Source: Melastoma dodecandrum
Lineage: Eukaryota; Streptophyta; Magnoliopsida; Myrtales; Melastomataceae
Assembly: GCA_029817715.1 (NCBI GenBank)
Contig: JARUPY010000190.1
Span: 2,108,001-2,172,000, forward strand
Direction of reading: 5' to 3'
Length of the DNA: 64,000 nucleotides
The notes beneath the pieces were generated by a model, which saw nothing but the letters and a program-made list of their open reading frames with translations, was not told where the DNA came from and did no database searches. Each line of letters starts with the position of its first letter. Position 1 is the first letter of the stretch. Of this stretch, positions 24,221-35,000 are shown piece after piece. The position numbers were made by a program, and so were the translations under genes.

Positions 24221-24952
24221 ATGGGATCCGATGTAGAAGAAGAGCTACTAGGCGTGATGAGCACCCCAACACCGACACCGTGGAGAAAACTTCTTCAGAT
24301 CCACACCACTACCACCCACGACATGCCCCCTTCCCCAACAAGATCAGGGATGCAGACCCCGCCATTTCATACCTCGGCAGCAGTCCCCTTTGGGTGGGAG
24401 GAAGAGCCGGGGAAACCATGGCCTTGCACTGCCCTCATCCTTTTGCCAAAGCAGCAAGGAGACTCTTCCTCAAAGTCCCTGAGATTACCTCCAAGGCTGC
24501 TGAACGAGGCCATAACTGCCAGTGGTGGACGCCTTCTTGAAGGTCCGAGGCCACAGGGTTCTGTTTTGCAGATAGGGGGAGAATGCTATGGGTCCTCCAC
24601 GGTTCTTGAAGGCAGGTTCCTTGGTTGGGGCGCCAGTGGTTTCTGCAAGGGTGGGTGGAGGGGGAAAAGGAAGGCAAGCAGAAGTGGCAGCAAAATGGAC
24701 ATCCTTGGGAGTAGCAGCTATGTCTTCCCTTCCGGCGACAGCAGGGAGGGTGACAGGGACTGCAGCTTTGGAGTGCAAGAGAAAGGTAAGGGGAGGATAA
24801 GAAGCGCAGGGAGCTCCCCTCTTCTCACTCACGCCAGATCGCACTTCTGGGTACGCATATGCACCCTCACACTTCTGATCAAAAGCGGCTTTTTGATTCT
24901 TTTTCGTCACAGTTTACAACTATTCGGAATGACGGATTCATGCAAAGTATAG
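24221..24952 (+). CDS. DUF688 family protein, 3' end uncertain
   Basis: The open frame from ATG 24221 (MGSDVEEELLGVMSTP) carries the signature of the plant DUF688 family: STPTPTPWRKLLQIHTT, then AVPFGWEEEPGKPWPC, LRLPPRLL, VLEGP, GGWRGKRKAS, SSSYVFPS and finally THARSHFW. In other members that last motif is followed by a conserved short C-terminus. Here a good splice donor (GGGTACGC) directly follows the Trp codon at about 24848, so the reading to the stop at 24952 may be intron read-through. I could not find the expected last exon. The molecular function of the family is unknown; the proteins are small, basic and rich in Pro and Ser. The next upstream start in the frame (24161) would add a non-conserved extension. 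Confidence 0.72.
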   Translation: MGSDVEEELLGVMSTPTPTPWRKLLQIHTTTTHDMPPSPTRSGMQTPPFHTSAAVPFGWEEEPGKPWPCTALILLPKQQGDSSSKSLRLPPRLLNEAITASGGRLLEGPRPQGSVLQIGGECYGSSTVLEGRFLGWGASGFCKGGWRGKRKASRSGSKMDILGSSSYVFPSGDSREGDRDCSFGVQEKGKGRIRSAGSSPLLTHARSHFWVRICTLTLLIKSGFLILFRHSLQLFGMTDSCKV

Positions 24953-25412
24953 AGAGAAAGAGGCTTACGCCTTCTGTTGCCTTGACAGAGGAGCATATGG
25001 GAGGGACTGAAGGGAGCAAGAAGTAGAAGTAAGGGAATAAGGTTGTGATTCTCCAACTTCTCCAGCTTGGAGAATCCGCCTACTGCCATCTCAGTGCCAC
25101 CATTATCCGCCTTTGAATTGCTTCTTTCATGAATGAAAAAGTGAATAGGCTGTGCAACCACTCATGTTGTATTCCAAAATCGTCGGTATGTCGCAATAAA
25201 AAAATGCTGGTACATAATCATGAAAGCAAGCTCTTTTCAAGTTCTCATAAAGAGGAGGAAGTTTAGAGAATATCACAAAGGCTTATCATCCTACAAAAGC
25301 TATGAAAAATATTTCACTTGTTTCAAAGAGAGTTTACTGAAATGGTTCAACCTTATTAGGCCACTAAAGAACATACAATTGGCATCACCAACCCCGATCA
25401 ACTCATAGTGCT
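24953..25412. other. Intergenic between DUF688 gene and NDUFA3-like gene
   Basis: The 3' flanks of two convergent genes. It may hide the unfound last exon of the DUF688 gene near its left end. No other feature was seen. Confidence 0.4.
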
Positions 25413-26995
25413 TTACTTTTTTCCCGTCACTCCCGCAACAACCTGCAGTCCATACAACCACAATAGCTCTTAGAACAACACACAGCAGGACAGAACTTTG
25501 ATGATGGCAGACAAGAAACGGAAGAGATTCTAAGCCAAAGCTAAATTTGTCTTCTTAGCTTGTAGACAAGCAGACAATGGAAGGACTTGCGAAGCACAAA
25601 GATAACAGTTATTAGCAGTAGTAACACCATATGAACCAACATATTACTCTTGCCAAAGGGGATCAGTTCCCAAGTAAAGTTACAGGAATAAGAGTGACAA
25701 AAAATAACTCTGAGAGCGTCATCACATACATCTCTTATAGCAGGTTGAGGGACTGGCTTGGAAGTTTCCATGGAATCTAATATGGGCCTCACTACAGCGG
25801 GAAGGAAGAGACCTGCAATGTTGACGGGTGCAGCTTATCATCTTGGTAGTAAAAACCCAGATAAACCAACAAGCAAGCATTAGTACATCAATGACAAACA
25901 AATGACATGATTCCAGTATTCATATATATATGATTGTGGTCTTCTTTCAAAAGACAGCACAAGGACATAAAGGACTCTAAAGGCCATATCAAAAAACTCC
26001 TGGAAGGTTAGCACCCTCAGAGTGGCATGCACCTTATTCAATGAGAACACGTCATTCATAACCAGAACTGCATCAGCATGGTGTCTGACCAAATGTGGAC
26101 TTGTAAAGAGAACCCAACTAACTGTAGCTCTTAAAACATAGCTTATAGAACATTTTAAGCACGATTTGCCTACGGTCTCCATCTATAAGACTGGGATTTC
26201 TCAACCAACATAAAAATCCAGAAAACTCATTTTACTCCAAGATTAAACGTCTCACCAATCATCTCTTCAGCGAGCGGTTTAAAGAAAAAGAACATTATAA
26301 CTGATTTGCATGGTAACCACACAATGACACGACAACGCCATCCCTTTTCCCACTCGGTCAACCATATGAAAAGTGCATAATGACCTTAGTCGGGATTGAA
26401 GAGAGAAAAAAACATAAGAAAATTCTCCATCCCCTTGAGCAAGGGTGTCGAACTAGCAGATTCCCGCATTGTGAACAAAGGGTTAAGATTCAATCGAAAT
26501 TGAATAAATTTGGTGCGATAAATCTTTTCTAGATTGATTTCAATCCTTCCTCTCGCCGCCAGTAAAAAAGTCAAATACCAAGAACTAACCTAAGCCAAAT
26601 AACCAAATGCGTCCGAAGAAGGATTCAACAGATACAGCTAAATCAAATGCCTATCAACCGTAAGGAAATATCAATTAAGCTGGCAGACATTAAAAAGATA
26701 GGAAAAGGTCAGGGCCCTATTAACGAGATCGCATCAAAACTTTACGAAAGCCAGTAGAGCATAAAAAAATCGCGGACCACAAAATCCCGGCACCTAACAG
26801 CCACATCAAACCAACCGATCGAAACACAAACAACTCCGCCAGATTCGCATCGCCCTCAAGCAAAGGACAACAAGCAGTTCGGGCAGGCAGAGCACAGAGA
26901 AGAGGCATAGGGATACCGAAGCCGGCGATAAGGCAGGAGGCGGCCACGACCGGCTCCTGAACAACAAATATCTTCAACTTCTGCATCACCGCCAT
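25413..26995 (-). CDS. 63-residue membrane protein, NDUFA3/B9-like complex I subunit candidate
   Basis: Three small exons, 26917-26995, 25730-25812 and 25413-25442, join in frame (79+83+30 nt) to give 63 residues. The product begins MAVMQKLKIFVVQEPVVAAS and continues into one hydrophobic membrane segment (CLIAGFGLFLPAVVRP). A soluble tail with SMETSKPVPQPAIRD follows, ending VVAGVTGKK. I recognise this as a conserved small plant protein. From memory it corresponds to the mitochondrial complex I subunit similar to mammalian NDUFA3 (B9), which would place it in the inner membrane arm; this identification is less sure than the gene structure. Exon 3 codes only nine residues plus the stop. Intron 1 is about 1.1 kb and intron 2 about 0.3 kb, both GT-AG. 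Confidence 0.8.
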
Positions 26996-28038
26996 TTTCA
27001 CCCCTCGCCTGATTTCCTTTGGTCGATTTCACCCCCCCCCCCCTCCTTCCGACGACGGAGCAGAAGAGGCGGAACCGGAACATCTGGGTCGGGTCGGCAT
27101 GATCCGACCCATCATCCTCCATTCGGGCCTAACTAAGCCCAATATACAAAAGCCCATTCCATAGTTTGGGCCGACAAATTTCAACTTTCAGGGCCCAATA
27201 CTCCCTCAAGGTATGTTATGTACCATCATGAATTAGGGGTGAAAACGAACAGAGCTGCACGCGAGCCGGCTCGGTCAAGGCCTGATTCGAGCTCAACTTT
27301 GACGGAGTTCGAACCGAACTCGGTAACGAAACGAGCCGAGCTTGAGCCTTAACACTTACGTCTCGATAGCTCACGAGCTGAATAAATTTTATTAATAAAT
27401 ATTAAAGTTTTTAACTTTTGTAAGTAATTTTAAATTTGAGGACTAAATTGAATTTTCAAAAAGAACTATCTGTTAGGGTTATCGAGTCTATCGAGCCGAG
27501 CTTGTGCTCCCTAAAACTGGACTAAGCCGAGCTCAAACTTCAGTTTTTTGGGCTCGATCGAGCCCGAACCGAATTCAAGCCGACCATTTTTGTTATCGAG
27601 TCGAGCTCGAGTATAGAAGTATTCGGTATCAGTTTGGCTCGTTTTCACCCCTAGATTTCTTGTAAATATATTTACACACACCGGGAGAAGAAGGAGCTTT
27701 GTTCCATTTTAATTTAATAACGAGAAAAAAAATTTATAAAATAAAATAAATAATTTCAAAATTTGAAAAAAATGGAAATAGGATGGATTCTTTTGGATCT
27801 AAATTCCAATAGTAGTTATTACGAAAAATAGGAAATGTCTACGATCTGTAATCGATCGATCCCCTGACCGCTAATCTGAAAACCCTAATTTGTAGCGATA
27901 ATGCAAACAAAAATAGAAACGAAAGTGCAAGAGAAAAAGGAGGGGAAAACGGTTAAAATATCGTTAAGACGTTCTTGATCCAATAGTAGTAGTAGAAGAC
28001 GAGGACGACGGATGCGGCCTTGATTCGATTCCATCGCG
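26996..28038. promoter_or_regulatory. Divergent intergenic region with inserted hAT-like element
   Basis: This lies between two start codons that point away from each other, so it holds the promoters of both the NDUFA3-like gene and the small gene at 28039. A C-run occurs at about 27032-27042. The segment 27234-27653 is a separate inserted element. AT-rich DNA follows at about 27660-27830. Confidence 0.45.
27234..27653. mobile_element. Non-autonomous hAT-like element (MITE) with 15-bp perfect TIRs
   Basis: The left end reads TAGGGGTGAAAACGA and the right end is its exact reverse complement, TCGTTTTCACCCCTA, enclosing 420 bp. The interior is full of GCTCGAGC/GAGCCGAGC words in both orientations and lacks coding frames. 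TIRs starting TAGGGGTG are typical of plant hAT MITEs. I could not confirm an 8-bp target duplication: the left flank TCATGAAT and right flank GATTTCTT do not match. Confidence 0.7.
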
Positions 28039-28287
28039 ATGGAGAACGGCGGTAACTCCGGCTCCACGTGCTGTCGGAAGCTCGACAGGGCTGCCAGCTG
28101 GGTCGGCACCAGCGTCGCCTCCGCCTTCTTTGCCTCCCTCGAGCGTTGCTATTGCATCAACCTCGCCACCACCGATCCCGATGACGACGACGATGAGTAC
28201 GCCAAGCACCGCCCCCTCGTCCGCTCTGCCGACCCCCCAGTCACCTCCCTCTCCTCTTCCCAGCCTAGACGGTTATCCTCGTTGTAA
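28039..28287 (+). CDS. Small conserved plant protein of unknown function
   Basis: An intronless frame of 82 residues. It starts [20 protein letters not shown], then [22 protein letters not shown], an Asp-rich acidic run (DPDDDDDEY) and KHRPLV. The [17 protein letters not shown] block looks like one I associate with short uncharacterised plant proteins. The hydrophobic stretch [13 protein letters not shown] is too short and polar to be a sure membrane segment. The Cys pairs (CC, CYC) could be lipidated or bind metal, which is speculation. The opposite strand also has an open frame, taken as a shadow. Confidence 0.6.
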   Translation: MENGGNSGSTCCRKLDRAASWVGTSVASAFFASLERCYCINLATTDPDDDDDEYAKHRPLVRSADPPVTSLSSSQPRRLSSL

Positions 28288-29953
28288 TGCCTGGATTGGT
28301 GTCTGGTGGGGGAGAGTCGTTTTTTCGTCCTTGAACCGTGGTCGGACAACGCTCTGCTGCGTTGAGGATCGCGCGTTAGTCAGGTTGCAGATTTGGGAGG
28401 ATCTAGTTCCGATTCATAGTTCTGCTCTGTCCGTGCTTATGAAATGTTCATATTTGTGTCTCTCTGGGTATTGGTTGTGGATTGCGGATCCAGATCCATG
28501 ACCGCGAATCATGTCAATGCTCTGATAATTCTGGGATCTTCTCGGTTGCGCTTTTGTAATTCGTCGATGAGATTCCGTTCAAGACGGACACTTGTTTTGC
28601 CTAGGTGGATTTCTTCTGTGATATGCAAGTGATCCGGGCGTGTTGCGGAACTGCACGAGATCGCTAACTACCGTTTAATTCAGGGTAGGCAAAAATCTCG
28701 GCTTTTGTGAAAGGAGAAACTCCTTCCATAAAAAAAAAACACTTTTAACCCGTACGAGCCGACACCAGATCGGCAGCATGTGCGCTCTTCTGGGCTCTCC
28801 TGCATACTCGATTTTGCTTATGCTTGAAAACAAAGCAAGCTTCCCCAGGTGTGCTTTATGTGGAATGTTGATGGCTGGTTCTGGCAACATCATGCCACTC
28901 TCGAGACAGGAAACACCACTCGAAAGAAGTAGTAAACTGGGTTTGGTGAGTAAAGGACAGACGCAATTCCCGTAATCCCCGAACTCAACCATCGCCTACT
29001 TCCGGAAGAAAAAAAAAAGGAACCCAAATGGCACAGGAAATCGACCAGCGAATCTTCCCATGCGTGCCTCCAAACAAAGATTTCGCATTTTGGACCTCGA
29101 CCCTTCCCCGACATGCGAAAACTCGATGCGAAACCGTGTTAGGTGAAGAAACCTTGGGGAGAATAATCTAAGAGGGCAGAGAAGGTCAAGGAAGGTGTTA
29201 CTTGCAGCAGGGGAGGTGGATATAGACAGGGAATAATAATTCCATCTCCTCTGGTTGAATAATTTCGGATGCTGATGTTTATCTTATTAAAGGCAATTTG
29301 TCAAAGAGGATTAGTTATGGGGTTTAGTACTCCCAGCAGTGCTTTTAAAATCGATAGGGTCAACACTTTCTTGAGGAGGGAGGCAGTGGAAGAAGCTCCT
29401 CATGCTCCATCGTGCAATTATGCTCCTCCCTCCGTGAATCATTTTTTTATCTGCATGCTGATTGATGCATCTGCCGCCCTGTATGTGGTCCAAAGAGCGA
29501 GGGGTTTGGCGAATCTCGAGTTTTGTTTCCGTTAAGCAGGCGCGGCCGATAAGATATAAAATATAAGGTAAACCTCGTAACTGCTTCGATCAAGAGGTAA
29601 GAAATCACGGGTCGTGAATGATCTGCTTCGAGCAGTCTTTCCACAGTTTCGAACTCGAGAAATTACCAGCGTCGTCGACTGTATTTGAGAAATGTAACAG
29701 TAACCCAGGCTTCAAGGGGGAGTAATGACTTCTCCGGCAGAATATCATGCCGTTGCCTTTGTTGACTGATTCATGAAACGACCCGACGGTAAAAGTGCGT
29801 TTTAAATGATGCTGGAAAATTTTTCTGAACTAATGTATTTTACTTACCATTCGGCTCGTTTCGACAGCGACCAAACACCCCCGGTTTATAATAAATAGCG
29901 GAGTTGGTGTTTGTGCTGATGCTCTGAACCTCCAGCCTTCTCCCCTTACTGCA
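28288..29953. other. Intergenic, gene-free
   Basis: Downstream region of the small gene and upstream region of the laccase. I see no coding potential with family motifs. A poly-A tract is present near 28731-28739. Confidence 0.45.
29887..29897 (+). promoter_or_regulatory. Probable TATA box of laccase gene
   Basis: TATAATAAATA lies 57 bp upstream of the laccase ATG. This implies a transcription start near 29920 and a short leader. Confidence 0.55.
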
Positions 29954-32004
29954 ATGGAGAGGTTTACTGCAATTGTTGCCCTCCGATTCGTCCTACTGTC
30001 CTGTTTCTGCAACTTTTTCGTTATGGCGCAGTGGCCTAAGGGAGGAACAACCAGGTTCTACAACTTCAAGGTCCAAGCCTTCGGGGTCCTCCTTTCAAAC
30101 GTTAGATGTCTTGTTTCCTGCTTGACTTGGTTGTTATCTCGTCGGGGGAGTGAACAGGTTGAAACCATGAGGATCACTAAGCTGTGCAACACGAAGGACA
30201 TTGTTGTGGTCAACGGAATGTTTCCTGGGCCCGTGGTGTATGCTCAAGACGGCGATAGATTAATCATCAAGGTTACCAACGAGAGCCCCTACAATGTAAC
30301 TATCCACTGGTAATAAGTCTCCTCCCCGGTCCTGTTCTCGTTACCCAGCAATAAAATGGATACAGCTAACTAAGCTATGTTTGTTGACGAATGGCTTGGA
30401 ACACAAGGCATGGTATTCGACAGATTCTGTCTTGCTGGTCCGACGGACCGTCCTACATAACCCAATGCCCTATCCAGACGGGGCAGAGTTATACATATGA
30501 GTTCACTGTGGTGAAACAGAAGGGCACTCTTTTCTGGCACGCCCATGTTTCATGGCTCCGAGCAACAGTGTATGGCCCAATAGTCGTGTATCCAAAGACT
30601 GGCGTCCCTTATCCGTTCAGGTCCCCATACCAAGAACATATCATCATTCTTGGGGAGTATTGGTTGAGGGATGTAGTGCAGATGGAGAAGGCTGTTGTGG
30701 CAAGCGGCGGCGGTCCTCCAACAGCAGATGCTTATACCATCAACGGCCATCCCGGCCCCAATTACAACTGCTCTGCCAACGGTATAGCGCAAATAAGAAT
30801 CACTCACGACATTTTCTCCTCCTTCTACTTATCCGGGTGTATGTTTCAGATGTGTACAAGATTGACGTCATTCCTGGGAAGACATATCTGTTGAGGCTGA
30901 TAAATGCAGGGCTGAACACAGAGCACTTCTTCTCCATCGCGAATCACAAGCTGACCATTGTTGAAGCCGACGCAGAATACACGAAGCCGTTCAAGACTGA
31001 CCGTGTGATGCTGGGACCAGGCCAGACTATGAATGTCCTTGTCACTGCCGATCAACCCATCGCCAAGTACTCCATGGCCATGGGTGCATATCAGTCGGGC
31101 CAGAACGTGCCCTTTCAGAACATAACCGCTGTGGCCTATTTCCAATACCAGGGGGCATCACCCAACTCCCTGTCGCTGCCAGCCACGAGGTTACCCCGCT
31201 TCAACGACAATCTAGCAGTTAAAACCGTCATGGATGGGCTTAGGAGCCTCAAGAGGGGTCGCGTCCCGAAGGAAATTGACCAGAACCTTTTCTATACGAT
31301 TGGCTTGAATGTTGAACAGTGCCATTCACCGACCCCTCAGCAGAATTGCCAGGGGCCGAACAACGGGACCTTTGCCGCATCCATGAACAACGTAACCTTT
31401 GTGAAGCCTCAGCTAGCGATCCTAGAAGCATACTATAACAACATCAGCGGCCACTTCACCGAGGACTTCCCGGGCGTGCCACTGAAGTTCTACGACTTTG
31501 TAAATGGGGCGCCCAACAACATCCCTAACAACACCCAGACACTGATTGGGACAAAGGTATTCGTCCTTGAATACGGAACCAGGGTGCAACTCATCTTTCA
31601 GGATACCGGGACAATCAGCACTGAGAACCATCCTATCCATCTCCATGGTTATAATTTCCACGTAGTGGGATATGGCACGGGAAACTACAATCCTCAGACT
31701 GCCAAGTTCAACCTGGTCGACCCGCCTTACATGAACGTGATCGGGGTGCCCGTGGGGGGCTGGGCGGCGATCAGATTCGTTGCGGACAATCCAGGTAATT
31801 ATTTCTACTAGTCATGCCATCCCTCGGAACAGCACAAAAGCCAATACGCTCACGGGTTTTGTTCTTCTATCAGGCGTATGGTTCATGCATTGTCACCTAG
31901 ACGTTCACCAGTCGTGGGGATTGGGATCAGCGTTCATCGTGAAGAACGGTAAAGGGCCACTGCAGACACTCCCGCACCCGCCGGCCGACCTCCCCCGCTG
32001 CTAG
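29954..32004 (+). CDS. Laccase (multicopper p-diphenol:O2 oxidoreductase)
   Basis: Five exons, 29954-30070, 30158-30309, 30408-30781, 30850-31794 and 31874-32004, encode 572 residues, the usual laccase length. The N-terminal hydrophobic segment (about 8-25) is a signal peptide, so the enzyme acts in the apoplast. All four copper-binding segments are intact: HWHG (89-92, split by intron 2), WHAHVSW in exon 3, [14 protein letters not shown] in exon 4, and [12 protein letters not shown] in exon 5. Many NxS/T glycosylation sites occur, for example NVTIH, NCSANG and NGTFA. The C-terminus is [13 protein letters not shown]. Laccases oxidise monolignols or flavonoids with O2; the subgroup is not resolved here. 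Intron 1 is 87 bp and carries no in-frame stop. Confidence 0.95.
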
Positions 32005-35000
32005 GATAGAGTCGGACGGACAGAAAGACAGACGCACCCTCCTCGTTTCTCTCTCGTTCCTCCTCGTCCTAGGGTGCCAGAAGTTAAGAATTCTTTAAGA
32101 ACATCAGCAAGTGTGTATTATGTACACTCACTACCTTCCATCAAATAACAATATCATCGCCTAAATGTCCTTCAGACTAAACGGATATTCACCGTCATCG
32201 ACACAACCGAACGAAACAAGTAATTCCGGGGACGTCACGTTCGCTAGTCGAACCACTCCGGACCTAACCCGGCTGATCATGAGGTCATAGATTCCTTGAC
32301 TTAAGACTTTTATAAGGCTGATTAGGTGACTTCGGGGGGGTCATATGGAGGGATGGATTAGGTTGTAAGACCAATTGACAATGATATTGTGAGCCCATAT
32401 GTTTATCGACCCGGCCGTATAATTAAAATCGGTCTTTTAGCTAAAATCAATGGCAAACGAAGTCGAAATATTAGAATAAGAGTTTAAAATGGAGTCGGTT
32501 TTGTCGTAGGCCTGTAGTAATTTGTTATTTCAGACATGGGAGTTGTTAACTGGCCAAACTCATCATGTTGTCCAAACCTGCAGATCTTTATTCCGATGTT
32601 GTCGGCACATGTTGCCCCCGGCTATATATTGGTCTTGATCGAAGATAGTATTTCTAAAAGCAGAAGAATCGAACTCGAAAGGTTGAAAGACGTTTAAAAT
32701 GAAGACAAAAGAACACAAACTAAACCTCCTGCGTGCCCCGTCGAATACGTTTTGAAGGCATACTGGTGACCTGATGTCGTCGAGCGGCCTTCCGCGGGAA
32801 ACAGTAAGCGTCATACTAATCAGGGATTGAAGTCTTTTCGGTTATGGGAGGTTTTATCCTTCCACCCTTGTTCCGAATGTGGCAGTACAAGGTTCCTTCA
32901 GTACCGGATCCTTGTAGTGTAATACGTGGAAAGAGTTGTTGTACATGCGAACTCATGCCGGAACTCTCTCTAGATTGAGTAATCGAGAAGGGGTCGTACA
33001 CGAAACTGGACCCATGAAAGTATGATTATGCCACCCGTTTCCAACCGAAAAATTATGGACAATTAGGTCCCTAGACAAGAATGTGCCTACTGATAGATTC
33101 CGGCCTCTTCGAGTGGTGCTTACAAAGAGTCTTACCTCTTCGACCCATTGAGAACGAGTCCCAAAATTCATGTGTTCGAATCGAAATCGAAGGAGGGGGA
33201 GGGGCCGTGCCTGACCTTCAAACTCGCACTTTGTTGGAATTCAATTCAGACCACCTCGATTTGGACAACACTGGCTTATTTTGTCAGTTACAACAAACCA
33301 TCAAAGTGTAGGTTTTGTCCAACCTACACTTGCAATAATTTATATAAATCGCTCTCGGACACTCAACATCACCAAACTTCTGTCCATCCATCCTTCTTCC
33401 AAACCCTTTAACTTATTCTCAAGGCTTCGATGTTCTTAGATCCATCCTTTCGGGGGGTTCTTTTATACTCTTTTATTACTCTTCCATCGAGAGGCATCTT
33501 GCTCAAATGAGCATTCCATTCATGTACATGGATCTCCACTCATGTCCATGCACATTGAGGCGATTTGTCTATAATGGGATGGAAGCTCATTTAGGCTAGA
33601 TTCTTCGCGTGGATGGGTTGCTGTTTGAGCGAGTGATTGACCTGAAACCAGATGTGCACCACGCAGGTAATAGTAACGGGGTGGGGGGGATATTTTCCAA
33701 CTCAATCCCCACTGGATGCTTCTCTTTCGTAATTTCCATTATCTTTGATTCGGTCTTCTTCGTTGCGCTGTTCCGAGACATCTCTCCCCACGAAATCTCA
33801 TCAGGCCACGGGAAAGTGAGTGAAGCAAACATTCCGAGGACCAACAAATCCGAACACACTAGGTACAGATGGAAAATGCTTATCAGTTGATTCTTCAACA
33901 ACAACAACAAAGCGATTCCTCTCAAGAAAAGATTTTGGCATAAGGGTTTTGCGTTCTTGAAACTCGGAAACGCAAACCGCTTCTAGGAAACTCGAAACTC
34001 TTCTAAATTAGGTCCAAGTTTCCTAAAAGCAAAAAATCGTAATCGTATTCGACGAGTCTCCAACCTTATGATCGTTTACGCCGAGAATTTTCTCCACCTA
34101 GTATTTTTCCCCCAAACTTACAAACACAAATACAACTCAACCTCATGCGTATGGCAAAATGTCCAAACACTTTGAGGACATGTCTAGCTGTAAGTCCACT
34201 TCGAACAAGATAGTCCAATATCACTTGTCTCGAGGAAACGCTATCCGAAATACACTGAAAACACATACCTCCACCTGAAGACGATATTATAAGAAACTGA
34301 CGGGTACTTCTTACAATAAATACGGTCGGGTGTCCGAAAAAAGAGGCCAAAAACCTTAAGTCACCTTATCTGTGGGGCGCCATTTAATTTTTCCAATTCT
34401 ATGCAACACAGACAACTTTCCAACAACTTATCGGACAGAAGCAGAGCTGAAAATCCGATTGATAGTGGCCGTTGCTCACCAAACATTCCAATGGGGAGGT
34501 CATGATGGGAGGTTCGTGCACTACACCCAAATTTCTGTACGTATATATATTTATTTATATAGTTGTAGCACTAAGATAGAAAGAAAATCGCCCACCAACT
34601 CCGATACGAGAGATGCTCGAAAAGCGCGTGCAAGAAAACGCAACAGGTTTGTTCGTGTACAATAGGAAAACTTGAATCGGTATGGTTCGGACGACTCATC
34701 GCGTTCGAGCTTACCTGAGTTTATTCCGTTACTTTATGCGTTAATATACGTAAAGACGAGCGCGTTCTTGGTTTACACATCAAGTCGATGCATAAATATC
34801 ACGAACATAGACTCCCAATAAACCGATCATTATTAAATTTAATCTCTTCGTAAACATTCATTTGATTTACGGTGGTGTGCCATCTAAGACTTAATTACTC
34901 TTTTCGATCGTGATGTACAAACTCTTCGAATGTCAAAACTTTCCAATCTTGACTATGGAATTAGAATCACTAAACTCCCATGGCCAAGTGGCATCGCATA

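Noticed and set aside
23884..24264. 126-codon minus-strand frame next to the DUF688 gene
   Set aside because: It overlaps the DUF688 start on the opposite strand, has no known motif, and the plus-strand gene has strong family signatures.
33596..33925. 109-codon minus-strand frame in the gene desert
   Set aside because: No motif and no exon context; the hydrophobic start alone is not sufficient.
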